A stretch of 64,000 bases of DNA from Chamaelirium japonicum (lineage: Eukaryota; Streptophyta; Magnoliopsida; Liliales; Melanthiaceae). The stretch spans positions 95,454,697-95,518,696 of the forward strand of contig OX393551.1 in the NCBI GenBank assembly GCA_947650365.1, given 5' to 3'. The position numbers and the translations under genes are program-made. This document shows positions 49,244 through 61,830 of this stretch, piece by piece. The stretch's first letter is position 1; every line of letters begins with the position of its first letter. A model generated the notes under the pieces. It worked only from the letters and a program-made list of their open reading frames with translations, searched no databases and was not told where the DNA came from.

Positions 49244-49939
49244 AAGGTTCATAGAGTTAAAGAGTCGGATCAAAGCCGGGGCTTAAATTGAAATCCGGTT
49301 CCAATCCCACCTCAAAACCAGAACCAATCCTTACCTTATAATCAAAACGGATACCAACCAAAAAAGCAAAATCGAGCTGACTATTTTGATTCACCCCCTG
49401 AGTCTGAAGCTGAGTTGGATGAGTCTGACATAAACTTTGAACGGGAGAACATTCAGTTCGATCATCCCCGAAACCCTATAGAGCGACATGCGCATAATCA
49501 GCACAGCATGGAAGAACGCCTTGAACGAGCCCTTGAGAGATCACAAAGTTATGGAGTACGAGTTAACATCGATGACTTTTAGGGAAGCCATGATGCTGAT
49601 GCATTGCTTGACATGATAGAAAGCATCCAGCACTTTTTTGAATGGAAAGATCTCCCTGACGATAGAAAAGTCAAACTCGTGGCAACTAAACTAAAAGGAG
49701 CCGCTTTGGTTTAGTGGAGAGAGTTGCAAGCGAATCGCCTCAGGAAAGGGAAACAAAAGGTCGCAACGTGGACCAAGATACGTGACAAGATGCAACTGAA
49801 GTACATTCCTCCTGACTATCGTACCTCTCTGTACCAGAGGTTGCTTAGCCTGAAACAAGGCAATAGAAGTGTACAGGAGTATACTAAAGAGTTTGACATC
49901 TTGACCATTCAAAACGCCATCCTGGAAGACAAAAAATAA
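49244..49939 (+). pseudogene. Ty3/gypsy gag fragment
   Basis: A decayed part of a gypsy-type gag (retrotransposon gag/capsid domain). In one frame it reads through NQNGYQPKKQ, an acidic linker (SPPESEAELDESD), a basic stretch with ERLERALERS, and the capsid-like part DADALLDMIESIQHFFEW ... KVKLVATKLKGAALV*WREL ... WTKIRDKMQLKYIPPDY ... YQRLLSLKQGNRSVQEY. Three in-frame stops lie at 49289-49291, 49580-49582 and 49712-49714; the last replaces one Trp of the usual WW pair. Protease, RT and LTRs are absent. The fragment ends against AT-rich DNA at 49980. Confidence 0.85.
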
Positions 49940-49979
49940 ATAGAAGTGTACAGGAGTATACTGAAGAGTTTGACATCTT
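49862..49979 (+). repeat. 41-bp direct duplication at the gag fragment end
   Basis: The 41 bp at 49862-49902 (AATAGAAGTGTACAGG...) recur at 49939-49979 with one mismatch, separated by 36 bp. The second copy ends exactly where the AT-rich arm sequence begins. Confidence 0.85.
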
Positions 49980-52900
49980 AAATTATTTATTTATTTATTA
50001 ATTTATTAAATAATTTTAATAATTAAATAATTTAATTATTAAGTTTTTAGTAAAATAAATAATTTATTTAATATTAAAAAGATAATTAATTTAAATCAAA
50101 TACGAAGAAATATTATAGAAACCATATTTATTAAATTATCATAGTTTAATTTTTTTAAATTATAGTAACATTACTATGATAATCATTTTTTCTTTAATTA
50201 CTTATTTATTTAAATATTTATTCAATTTATTAATAAATTAGTTATTTAATAAATAAATAATATATTTAATATATTTCTCCACTAAATAAATTTTTAAATA
50301 TTTAAATAATTAACTTATTATTTAATTAATTAAAATTAATTAATAATTAATAAAATAAATTAATAAATTAATTATATAATTAAATTATTATTTTTTTATT
50401 TAATAATTTAAATAATTAAATAATTACCTAATTGAATTATTTAATAATATAATCATAATAAATAAATAATATAATAAATTTAATTTAATAACTAGATAAT
50501 TTAATAATTAAATAAATTAAATATTTTACTAAAAACTTAATTATTTAAATTATTAAATTAATTTAAATATTTAAAAATTAAATAAATAATTAATTTAATT
50601 AAAAAAAATATAGTAACATTACTATAATAATCATAATAACGTAGAGATGACTGGTCAGCCTTAATTATTTATAGGGTAAGCTTACTTAGGGCCTAAGCAA
50701 TCTATGGGAAACCCTAATCAATGGGAGAGATTCGACGGTGGATAGCGATCCGATAATTAGAGAGAAAAGAAGAGGTAAGAAAGAAGACGTCCTACTCTAG
50801 TCCATTCACCACGGGTATAGGTGTGAAGTAAGAAAGATGGTTGTCCACCATCGGATCTCTGCCAGGGATTAGGGTTTCCCATAGATTATTTAGGCCCTAA
50901 GTAAGCTTACCCTATAAATAATATATTATCATTTTAGAGTGGGGCACGTTTGACAGCTCTCTCTTTTTCCTACATCATAACACGTTATCAGCATGAACAT
51001 GTCGAGCCCATCTGACCAGTCGCAAGAAAACGGAGAGAGAAACGAAGACAGAAGAGCAAGAAGAAGAGATAAGAGAACAGAAAGATAAATGAAGAGAGAA
51101 GAGAGAAGAAGTCCTACTTTAGTTCATTAGCTACGGGTATCGGTATGAAGTAAGAAGGAATCTAAATTCTAAAACACCTTAGAAGAGAGAGAAGAAGAAA
51201 GAAGAGAACAGAGAGATAAATGAAGAGAGGAGAAAGAAGAAGTCCTGCTCCAGTCTATAGGTGTGAAGTAAGAGAGAGAGAGAAGAAGAGATAAAAGAAT
51301 AGAGAGATAAATAAAGAGGAAAGAGAAAAGAATAGAGAGATAAATAAAGAGGAAAGAGAAAAGAAGTCCTACTCTAGTTCATTAGCCATGGGTATTGGTG
51401 TGAAGTAAGAAGGAATCTAAATTCCAAAACTCCACAGAAGAGAGAGAAGAAGAGAGAAGATAACGAAGTGATAAATGAAGAGAGAAAAGAGAAGAAGTCC
51501 TGCTCCAGTCCATTGGCCACGGGTATAAGTGTGAAGTAAGAAGGAAGCTAAATTCCAAATCTCCACAGAAGAGAGACAAAAAAAGAGATTAAATATGGAG
51601 CAGGACTAAAAATAATATTAGTTAAATAATCTCTCCCATTCAGCGAACATGTCGAGCCCAGCCGATCAATCAAAAGAAAACGGATAGAGAAACAAAGACA
51701 GAAGAGAGAGAAGAAGAGAGAAGAGAACAGAGAGACAAATGAAGAGAGAAGAGAGAAGAAGTCCTGCTCCAGTCCATTCACCACGGGTATAGGTGTGAAG
51801 TAAGAAGGAATCTAAATTCCAAAACTCCAGTTCTTAATAATATATTTAAATGTTTCCATTCTCTTCTCTCTTCTTCTCTCTTTTTTATCTTCTCTTCTCT
51901 CTTTGTTTTCTTGCGACTGGTCAACTGGGCTCTATATGTTCGTACTGATAACGTGTTGTGAGATAGGAGAAAGAGAGAAAAGAACAAAGAGATAAATAAG
52001 GAGAGAAGTGAGAAGAAGTCCTGCTTAGGCCATAGATTGCTTAGGCCCTAAGTAATCTTACCCAATAAATAATATACTAGTGGCCTCTCCAGTCCATTGG
52101 CCATTGGTATAGGTATGAAGTAAAAAGGAATATAAATTCCAAAACTCCACTTCTTAATATTTATACGACTCCTTTAGGGTGGGTGTATTTGATAGCTCTC
52201 CCTTTCTCCCATCTCGCAACATGTTATCAGCACGAAAATGTCGAGCCGAGCTGACCAATCATAAGAAAATAGAGAGAAATAAAGACAGAAGTGGAGTTTT
52301 GGAATTTATATTCTTTCTTACTTCATATATATACCCAGGGATAATGAACTGTAGCAAGACTTATTCTCTCTTTTCTCTTCGTTTATCTCTCCGTTCTCTT
52401 CTCTCTTCTTTTCTTTCTTCTATCTTTGTTTCTTTCTTTGTTTTCTTGTGACTGGTCAGCTGGGCTCGATATGTTTGTGCTGATAACGTATTGTGAGATT
52501 AAATAAGTATAATAAATAAAGAAATAGTAGAGATCTGATGGGTCCTATAAATATTAAGAAGTGGAGTTTTGGAATTTAGTTTTCTTCTTACTTTATAACT
52601 ATACCCTTGGCGAATGGACTGGAGTAGGAGTTCTTCTCTATTCTCTCTTCGTTTATCTCTCTGTTCTTTTCTCTCTACTTTGAAGAATATATGACCCCTT
52701 TAGGGTAGGGCACGTTTGACGGCTCTTTTCTCCCATCTCAAAACACGTTATCAGTACGAACATGTCGAAGAGAGAAGAAGTTCTATAATCAATTAAATAT
52801 TTATTTAATTAGATTCCATGGGGCTCGATATATTCGTGCTAATAATGTATTATGAGATAGGAGAAAGGGAGAGCCGTCAAATAGGCCCCACCCTTAAAGG

Positions 52901-53009
52901 CTTGTATATTATTTATAGGGTAAGCTTACTTAGGGCCTAAGCAATCTATGGGAAACCCTAATCCACGGGAGAGATCCAATGGTAGGCAGCCATCTGATCG
53001 AACGATCTC

Positions 53010-53155
53010 ATAACAGTTGTAATGTTTTAAATTTTTTTTTAAAAAATATATTAATTATTTTTCAAGCAAAAAATTTGTTTATTTAAATTAATTATTTTAC
53101 TAAAAACTTAATTAATAAATTTTTTAAATTATTAAATAATTTAAAAAAAGATAAA
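53010..53155 (-). repeat. AT-rich tail block in right arm
   Basis: Partner of the block at 4435-4575, following the CATCTGATCGAACGATCTCA segment. Low-complexity TA-rich sequence only. Confidence 0.6.
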
Positions 53156-53255
53156 TAAGAGAGAAGAGAAAAGAAGTCTTGCTCCAGTCCATTCACCACA
53201 GGTATAGGTGCGAAGTAAAAAGGAATCTAAATTCTAAAACTTCACTTCTCAATAG

Positions 53256-53600
53256 TATCATCTCAACGTTACTATGATTATCATAGTAAATTCTCTTCTA
53301 TCTTCGTTTTAATTAAACGATTAATTTAATTAAAAAAATTATAGTAGCAACACTCCACTTAATTATCATAGTAATAAAATAAAGTGAGAAGAGAAAAGAT
53401 AATTAAATATTTATTTGATTATTTAATTATTTAACTATTTAATTTATTAAATAATAAGAAGTAAAGAAAGAAGATGAAGTACACTCAAATTTTTTGTTTT
53501 AAAAATAATTTATATTTTTCTGTAAAAAAATATAAAACATTATAACTATTGTGAGATCATTCGATTGGATGGATGTCCACAGTCGAACCTCTCCCATGGA
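53256..53600 (+). repeat. AT-rich tail block with boundary motif, right arm
   Basis: Begins with AATAGTATCATCTCAACG and ends in the segment leading to ATTAGGGTTTCTCGTAG. It is the inverted partner of 3985-4335, sharing the variant GGTTCGAC in place of GATCCGAC. Confidence 0.7.
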
Positions 53601-56600
53601 TTAGGGTTTCTCGTAGATTGCTTAGGCCTTAAGTAAGCTTACCCTATAAATAATATACGACACCTTTAGGGTGGGGCACGCTTGACGGCCCTATTTTTCT
53701 CCCATCTTAGAATACGTTATCAGCACAAATATATCGAGCCCAGCTGACCAGTCGCAAAAAAACAAAGAGAGAAACGAAGACAGAAGAGAGAGAAGAAGAA
53801 AGAAGATAACGGAGAGATAAACAAAGATAGAAAAGAGAAGAAGAAGTCCCGCTCCAGTCCATTAGCCATGGGTATAAGTATGAAGTAAGAAAAAATCTAA
53901 AATTGAAAACTCTACTTCTATCTTCGTTTCTCTCTCTGTTTTCTTACGATTGGTCGGCTAGGCTCGATATGTTCGTGCTGATAACATGTTAAGAGATGGG
54001 AGAAAGAAAGAAGAGAATGAAGAGATAAACGAAGAGAAAAGAGAGAAGAAATCATGCTCTCTCTAGATTAAAATAATTTTCTATCTCTTGTCTATCAATA
54101 CTTATTTATTTTACTTTATACTATAAGAGAAAGAGAGAGAAATAAAGAAAACAGGGAGCGAAACTGGGAGAGAAACAAAAGATAATGTGTTATAAGATGG
54201 GCGAAAGAGAGAGCCGTCAAATATACACTACCCTAAAGGGGTCGTATATTATTTATAGGGTAAGTAGTGTGAGATGGGAGAAAGAGAGAGTCGTCAAACA
54301 TGCCCTACCCTAAAGGGATCAAATATTATTTATAGGGCAAGCTTACTGAGGGCCTAAGAATTCTATAGGAAACCCTAATCCATGGGAAAAGAGAGAAGAG
54401 AACAGAGAAATTTAATTATATTATTGAGAAGTAAAGTTTTGGAATTTAGATTCCTTCTTAATTAAACTAGATATGTTAACAGCACGAACATATCGAGCCC
54501 AGCCGACCAGTTGCAAGAAAACAGAGAGAGAAACAAAGACAGAAGTGGAGTTTTGGAATTTGGATTCTATCTTACTTTACACCTATACCCGTGGCCAATG
54601 GACTGGAGCATGACTTCTTCTCTCTTCATTTATCTCTCCGTTCTCTTCTCTCTTCTTCTCTCTCTCCTGTCTTCGTTTTTCTCTTCATTTTCTTACGACT
54701 AGTCGGCTGGACTTGACATGTTTGTGCTGATAACGTAGTGTGATTTGGGAGAAAAAGATAGAGCCATTAAATATGCCTTACCCTAAAGGGGTCATGTATT
54801 ATTTATAGGGTACGCTTACTTAGAGCCTAAGCAATCTACGGGAAATCCATATCCATAGGAGAAGAGAGAAAAGAACGGAGATATTTAATTATATTATTGA
54901 GAAGTGAAGTTTTGGAATTCAGATTCCTTCTTACTTCAAACCTATACCCATGGCCAAGGTACTGGAGTAGAACTTCTTCTCTCTTCGTTTATCTCTCTGT
55001 TCACATCTCTTTTCTTCTCTCTCTTCTATCTTCGTTTCTCTCCGTTTTCTTGTGACTAGTCCGCTGGGCTCGATATGTTCATGTAGATAACGTGTTGTGA
55101 GATGGGAGAAAGAGAGAGCCGTCAAACGTGCCCCACCATAAAGGGGTCATATAAATATTAAGAAGTGGTGTTTTGGAATTTAGATTCATTCTTACTTCAA
55201 ATCTATACCCGTGGCCAATGGATTGGAGCAGGACTTGTTTTCTTTCCTATCTTCGTTTATATCTCCGTTATTTTCTTTCTTCTGCTCTCTCTTCTGTCTT
55301 CGTTTCTCTCTCTGTTTTCTTATGATTGGTCGGTTGGGCTCGATATGTTCGTGCTGATAACGTATTATGAGATGAGATAAAGAGAGAGTGGTCAAACTTA
55401 CCCTACCCTAAAGGGGTCGTATATTATTTATAGGGTAAGCTTACTTAGGGCCTAAGCAATCTATGAGAAACCCTAATCCATGGGAGAAGAAAGAAGAGAA
55501 ATGAGAGATTTAATTATATTATTGAGAAGTGGAGTTTTGGAATTTAGATTTCTTCTTACTTCACACCTATACCGGTGGTGAATGGACTGAAGCAGGACTT
55601 CTTCTCTCTTCTCTCTTCATTTATCTCTTTGTTCTCTTCTCATTTGTCATAACATATTAGCAGCACGAACATGTCGAACCTAGACGACCAGTCATAAGAA
55701 AATGGAGAGAGAAACAAAGAAAGAAGTAAGAGAAGAAGAGATAAGAGAACGGAAAGATAAACGAAAAGAGAAGAGAGAAGAAGTCCTGCTCCAGTCCATT
55801 GGCCACGGGTATAGGTATGAAGTAAGAATGAATCTAAATTCTGAAACTCCATTAAAGAGAGAGAAAAAGAGAGAAGAGAACAGAGAGATAAATAAAGTTA
55901 GAAGAGAAAAAAAGTCCTACTCCTGTCCATTGGCCATGGGTATAGGTATGAAGTAAGAAGGAATCTAAATTCCAAAACTCTATTTCTATCTTTGTTTCTC
56001 TTTCTATTTTCTTGTGACTAGTCGGTTGGGCTCGATATTTTTGTACTGATAATGTGTTATAAGATAGGAGAAAGAAAGAGCCATCAAACGTGCCCCTCCC
56101 TAAAGGGGTCGTATATTATTTGTAAGGTAAGCTTAATTAGGGCCACCATCGAATCTCTCCCATGGATTAGGATTTCCCATAGATTACTTAGGCCCTAAGT
56201 AATCTTACCTTATAAATAATATATGACCCTTTTAGGGTAGGGCACGTTTGATGGCTCTCTCTTTCTCCCATCTCATAACAAGTTATCAGTACGAACATGT
56301 CAAGCCCAGCCGACCAGTCACAAGAAAATAGAGAGAGAAATGAAGACAGAAGTGGAGTTTAGGAATTTATATTCCTTCTTATGTCACACCTATACCCGTG
56401 GCCAATGGACTAGAGTAGGACTTCTTCTCTCTTCATTTATCCCTGTATTCTCTTCTCTCTTCTTATCTCTCTTATGTGGAGTTTTGGAATTTAGATTCCT
56501 TCTTACTTTACAGCTATACGCGTGGCCAATGGACTGGAGCAGGACTTCTTCTATCTTCTCTCTTTGTTTATCTCTCTGTTATCTTCTCTCTCTTCTATCA

Positions 56601-57578
56601 TCTTTTCTCTTTCTGTTTTCTTGTGACTGGTCGGTTAGGTTCGACATGTTCATATTGATAATGTGTTGTGAGAAGAGAGAAGAGAAGGAGAGACAAACGA
56701 AGAGAGAAGAGAGAAGAAGTCATGTTCCAGTCCATTCACCACAGGTATAGGTGTGAATTAAGAAAGATTCTAAATTCCAAAACTCCACTTCTCAATAATA
56801 TAATTAAATCTCTTCATTCTTTTTTCTCTTCGTCTATGGATTAGGGTTTCCTATAGATTGCTTAGGCCCTAAGTAAGCTTTTTCTATAAATAATATACGA
56901 CACCTTTAGGGTGGGGCATGTTTGATGGCTCTCTCTTTCTCCCATCTCACAGCATGTTATCAGTACGAATATGTCGAGCCTAGCCGACCAGTGGCAAGAA
57001 AATAGTAAGAGAAATAAAGATAGAAGTGGAGTTTTGGTATTCATATTCCTTCTTACTTCACACTTATGCCCGTGGCCAATGTACTGGAGCAGGATATCTT
57101 CTCTCTTCTCTCTTCATTTATCTCTTTGTTTGCTTCTCGCTTCTTATCTCTCTTTTGTCTTCGTTAAACTCCACTTCTTCTCTATATAAATGGATAGAGA
57201 AACGAAGACAAAAGAGAAAGAAAAAGAGAGAAGAAAATGGAGAGATAAATGAAGAGAGAAGAAGTCCTGCTCCAGTCCATTGGCCACGGGTATAGGTGTG
57301 AAGTTCTCTATTTTCTCTTTATTTATCTCTCTATTATCTTCTCGCTTCTTATCTCTCTTCTGTCTTCATTAAACTCCTCTTCTTCTCTCAATAAACGGAT
57401 AAAGAAACGTAGACAAAAGTAAGAGAAGAAGAGAAAAAAGAACGGAGAGATAAACGAAGAGAGAAGAGTGAAAAAGTCCTGCTCTAGTCTATTGGCCACA
57501 GGTATAGGTGTGAAGTAAGAAGGAATTTAAATTCCAAAACTCCACTTCTGTCTTTGTTTCTCTTTCTATTTTCTTGCG

Positions 57579-59026
57579 ACTGGTCTGCTGGGCTCGATAT
57601 ATTCGTGCTGATAAAGTGTTATGAGATGGGAGAAAGAAAGAGCCGTCAAACGTGCCCCACCCTAAAAGGGTCATATATTATTTATAGGGTAAGCTTACTT
57701 AGGTCCTAAGCAATCTATGGGAAACCCTAATCCATGGGAGAAGAGAGAAGAGAATGGAGAGATTTAATTATATTATTTAGAAGTGGAGTTTTGGAATTTA
57801 GATTCTTTCTTACTTCACACCTATACCCGTGGCGAATGGACTAGAGCAATATTTCTTCTTTCTTCGTTTATCTCTCCCTTCTCTTCTCTCTTCTTTTTTT
57901 TTCTCACAACTCGTTATCAGCATGAACATATCGAGCCTAGCTGACCAATCACAAGAAACAGGAGAGAGAAATGAAGACAGAAGAGAGGGAAGAAGAGAGA
58001 AGAAAATGGAAAGAAAAATAATTTAAATAATATATTTAAATAATTTAGTTAAATTCTAAATAGTGGTTGGCTGGGATTGATATGTTCATGCTGATAACAT
58101 ATTGCGAGTAAAGAGAAGAAGAGATAAGAGAATGAAGAGATAAATGAAGAAAGAAGAGAGAAGAAGTTCTGCTCCAGTCCATTATCCTCGGATATAGGTG
58201 TTAAGGAAGAAGAAATATAAAACTTCACTTCTCAATAATATAATTAAATCTCTCCGTTATCTTCTCTCTTCTCCCATGGATTAGGGTTTCTCATAGATTA
58301 CTTAGGCCCTAAGTAACCCTATAAATAATATACGACCCCTTTAGGGGGGGCACATTTGACGGCTCTCTTATTCTCCCATCTCATAGTATATTATCAGCAC
58401 GAATATGTCGAGCCCAGTCGACCAGTCGTAAGAAAAACAGAGAGACAAACGAAGACAAAAGAAGAGAGAAGAGAATGGAGAGATAAACGATGATAGAAGA
58501 GAGAACTTCATACCTATACCCATGGCGAATGGACTGGAGCAGGACTTCTTCTTTCTTCTCTCTTCGTTTATCTCTCCGTTCTCTTTTCTCTTCTTCTCTC
58601 TCTTTTGTCTTTATGTCTCTCTTCATTTATTGAGAAAAGAAGTAGAGTTTAACAAAAATAGAAAAGAGAGAAGAAAATAGAGAGATAAATAAAGAGAGAA
58701 GAGAGAAGAAGTCATGCTCCAGTCAATTGGCCATGGGTATAAGTGTAAAGTAAGAAGAAATCTATATTATAAAACTCTACTTCTGTCTTCGTTTTTCTGT
58801 CCATTTTCTTATGATGGGTCGGCTGGGCTTGATATGTTCGTGCTAATAACGTGTTGTGAGATGGGAGAAAGAGAGAGCCGTCAAACGTAACCCACCCTAA
58901 AGGGGTTGTATATTATTTATAAGGTAAGCTTACTTAGGGCCTAAGCAATCCATGGGAAAACATTATCCATGGGAGAAGATAGAAGAGAATGGAGAAATTT
59001 AATTCTATTATTAGATGTGGAGTTTT
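57579..59026. repeat. Array segment right of the inverted arm
   Basis: Core, head and leader units in both orientations. A GGGGGGG run replaces the usual GGGTGGGG of a head near 58345. No gene. Confidence 0.65.
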
Positions 59027-59170
59027 CTCAATAATATCATCTCAACGTTATTACGATTATTATAGTAAATTATGTTCTCTCTTCGTTTTAATCAAATGAT
59101 TAATTTAATTAAAAAAATTATAGTAACATTACTATGATAATCATAATAACGCTGAGAAGATACTATTGAG
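59027..59170. repeat. Small MITE-like element with about 42-bp inverted ends
   Basis: 144 bp from CTCAATAATATCATCTCAAC to the inverted GATACTATTGAG. The two ends are inverted over about 42 bp and surround a short AT-rich middle. The same ends bound the larger AT-rich blocks at 11262-11893 and 31307-31927. Confidence 0.6.
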
Positions 59171-60604
59171 AAGTGGTGTTTTGAAATTTAGATTCCTTCT
59201 TACTTCATACCTATACCCATGGCGTATGGACTGGAGTATGACTTCTTTTCTCTTCTATTTTCGTTTATCTTCCCATTCTCCTCTTATCTTCTCTCTCTTC
59301 TGTCTTCGTTTCTCTCTCCGTTTTCTTGTGACTGGTCAGCTGGTCTCGACATGTTCGTGCTGATAACGTGTTGTGAGATGAGAGAAAGAGAGCCATCAAA
59401 CGTGCCCCACCCTAAAAGGGACGTATATTATTTATAGGGTAAACTTACTTAGTGCCTAAGCAATCTATGAAAAACCCTAATCTATGGGAGGAGAAAAAAA
59501 AGAACGGAGAGATTTAATTATATTATTGAGAAGTGGAGTTTTGGAATTTTGATTCCTTCTTACTTTATGCCTATTCGCATGGCCAATGGACTAGAACATG
59601 ACTTCTTCTCTCTACTATCTTAGTTTATCTCTCTATTCTCTTCTTTCTTCTTCTCTCTTTTGTCTTTGTTTCTCTCTCCGTTTTCTTGCGACTGGTCGCT
59701 GGGCTCGACATGTTTGTACTGATAATGTGTTGTGAGATGGGAGAAAGAGAGAGCCATTAAACATGCCCCACCCTAAAGGGGTCGTATATTATTTATAGGG
59801 TAAGCTTACTTAGGGCCTAAGTATTCTATGGAAAACCCTAATCTATAGGAGATATCCGATAGTATATCTCTTAATATTTGAACTTAGGGCCTAAGCAATT
59901 TTGGTGTGCCACTTCTTACTATCGAGCCCAACCGACCAATCGTATCTCTCTCTTCTGTCTTTTTTTATCTCTTCGTTCTCTTCTCTCTTTTTCTGTCACT
60001 TCTATGAAGTTTTGGAATTTAAATTCCTTTTTACTTCACACCTGTACCCATGGCTAATGGATTCGAGAAGGACTTCTTTTCTCTTCTCTCTTCGGAGAGA
60101 TTTTAGAGAAGAAAAAAGAAAAGAACAGAGAGATAAATAAAGAGAGAAGAGAGAAGAGAGAAGAGAGAAGAAGTCCTACTCTAGTCCATTGACCACAGTT
60201 ATAGGTATGAAGTAAGAAGGAATCTAAATTCCAAAACTTCTCTTCTATCTTTGTCTCTCTCCATTTTCTTGCGACTGGTAGGCTGGGCTCGATATATTCG
60301 TTCTGATAATGTGTTGTGAGATGGGAGAAAGAGAGAGCCATCAAAAGTGCCTCACCCTAAAGGGGTCAAATATTATTTATAGGATAAAGTTATTAGATGA
60401 GAGAAAGAGAGAGCCATAAACGTGCCCCACCCTAAAGGGGTAGTATATTATTTATAGGGTAAGCTTACTTAGGGCCTAAGCAATCTATGAGAAACCCTAA
60501 TCCATAGGAGAAGAGAAAAGAGAACGGAGAGATTTAATTATATTATACGACCTCTTTAGGGTTGAGCAAGTTTGATGGCTCTCACTTTCTCCCATCTCAC
60601 AACA
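59171..60604. repeat. Array segment
   Basis: Mostly minus-type units with an irregular joint around 59870-59945 and an inverted core near 60120. No gene. Confidence 0.65.
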
Positions 60605-60870
60605 CATTTTAATTATTAAATTATTTAAATTAATAAATTATTTAGTAATTAAATAAATAAATAATTTATTTAAAAAAATTATAGTAATATTACTATGATA
60701 ATCATAATATCGTTGAGATGATACTATTGAGAAGTGGAGTTTTGGAATTTAGATTCCTTCTTAATTCACATCTATACCCATGGTGATAATCAATTATATA
60801 TAATTAAATACTTATAAGGTAAGCTTACTAATTAAGAGAATTAATTTAATAATTATTTAAATAAATGATT
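60605..60870. repeat. AT-rich tail blocks
   Basis: Two short AT-rich pieces around a minus-type core fragment; the first ends in GTTGAGATGATACTATTGAG (about 60712). Confidence 0.6.
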
Positions 60871-61309
60871 AATACGACCCCTTTAGGGTGGGGCATGTTC
60901 GATCGGATGGCTGTCCATCATCGGATCTCTCCCATGGATTTAGGTTTTCCATAGATTGGTTAGGCCCTAAGTAAGCTTACCCTATAAATAAAATACGTTA
61001 TCAACACGAACATGTCAAGCCCAGCCGACCAGTCATAAGAAAACAGAGAGAGAAAGGAAGATAGGATAGAGAAAAAAAGAGAAAAGAGAACAGGGAGATA
61101 AATGAAGAGAGAAGATAGAAGAAGTCCTGCTCCAACCTATTGGCCACGGGTATAGGTGTAAAGTAAGAAGAAATCTAATTAGAGTAGGGCATGTTTGATG
61201 GCTCTCTCTTTCTTCTATCTCACAACACATTATAGCACAAACATATCGAGCCCAACCGACCAGCCACAAGAAAACAGAAAGAGAAACGAATACAGAAGAG
61301 AGAAAAGAA

Positions 61310-61830
61310 GATATAGTTAAAAAAATAATAATTTTAATAAATTTATTATGTAATTAATTAATTAAATTTTTCTTATTAAATTATAAAATATTAATTAAAA
61401 TTAATTATTTAATTAAGTAATAAAATAAAATAATAATTCAATAACTATTTACTTATTATTTAAATAATAAGTTAGTTTTTTGAATATATAAATAATAAAA
61501 TATTTTTTTAAATAACTTAAATTTTTAAATAATCAAATTAATATTTATATATTTTAATATTTAAATATTAAATAAATTATATAAATAATTTAAATATTTA
61601 GTTATATAGATAATTAAATATTTATTTAATTATTTAACTATTTAATTTATTAAACTAATTAAATTAATTAAATAATAGGACGTAAAGAAGGAAGATGAGG
61701 CACACCCGAATTTTTTGCTTTAAAAATATTTAATATTTTTCTTTAAAAAATTTAAGATATTACAACTGTTATGAGATCATTCGATCGAATAGCTGTCCAC
61801 CGTCGGATCTCTCCTACGGATTAGGGTTTC
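61310..61830 (+). repeat. AT-rich tail block, inverted partner of 43921-44480
   Basis: Its reverse complement follows 43921-44480 closely in order, including GCCTCATCTTCCTTCTTTAC and ATTAAATAGTTAAATA. It leads into a plus-type leader with the telo-box-like motif at about 61820. Confidence 0.7.

Larger units (their letters stand above)
49981..57578 (-). repeat. Right arm of large inverted duplication
   Basis: Reverse-complement counterpart of 1-8640. AT-rich tail at about 49981-50640, a single copy of the segment that is doubled in the left arm (about 50640-50880), then the landmarks at 51600, 52540, 52820, 53600, 54090 and 57050-57380. The inner end coincides with the gag fragment. Array continues beyond 57578, and its partner would lie left of this window. 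Confidence 0.85.
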
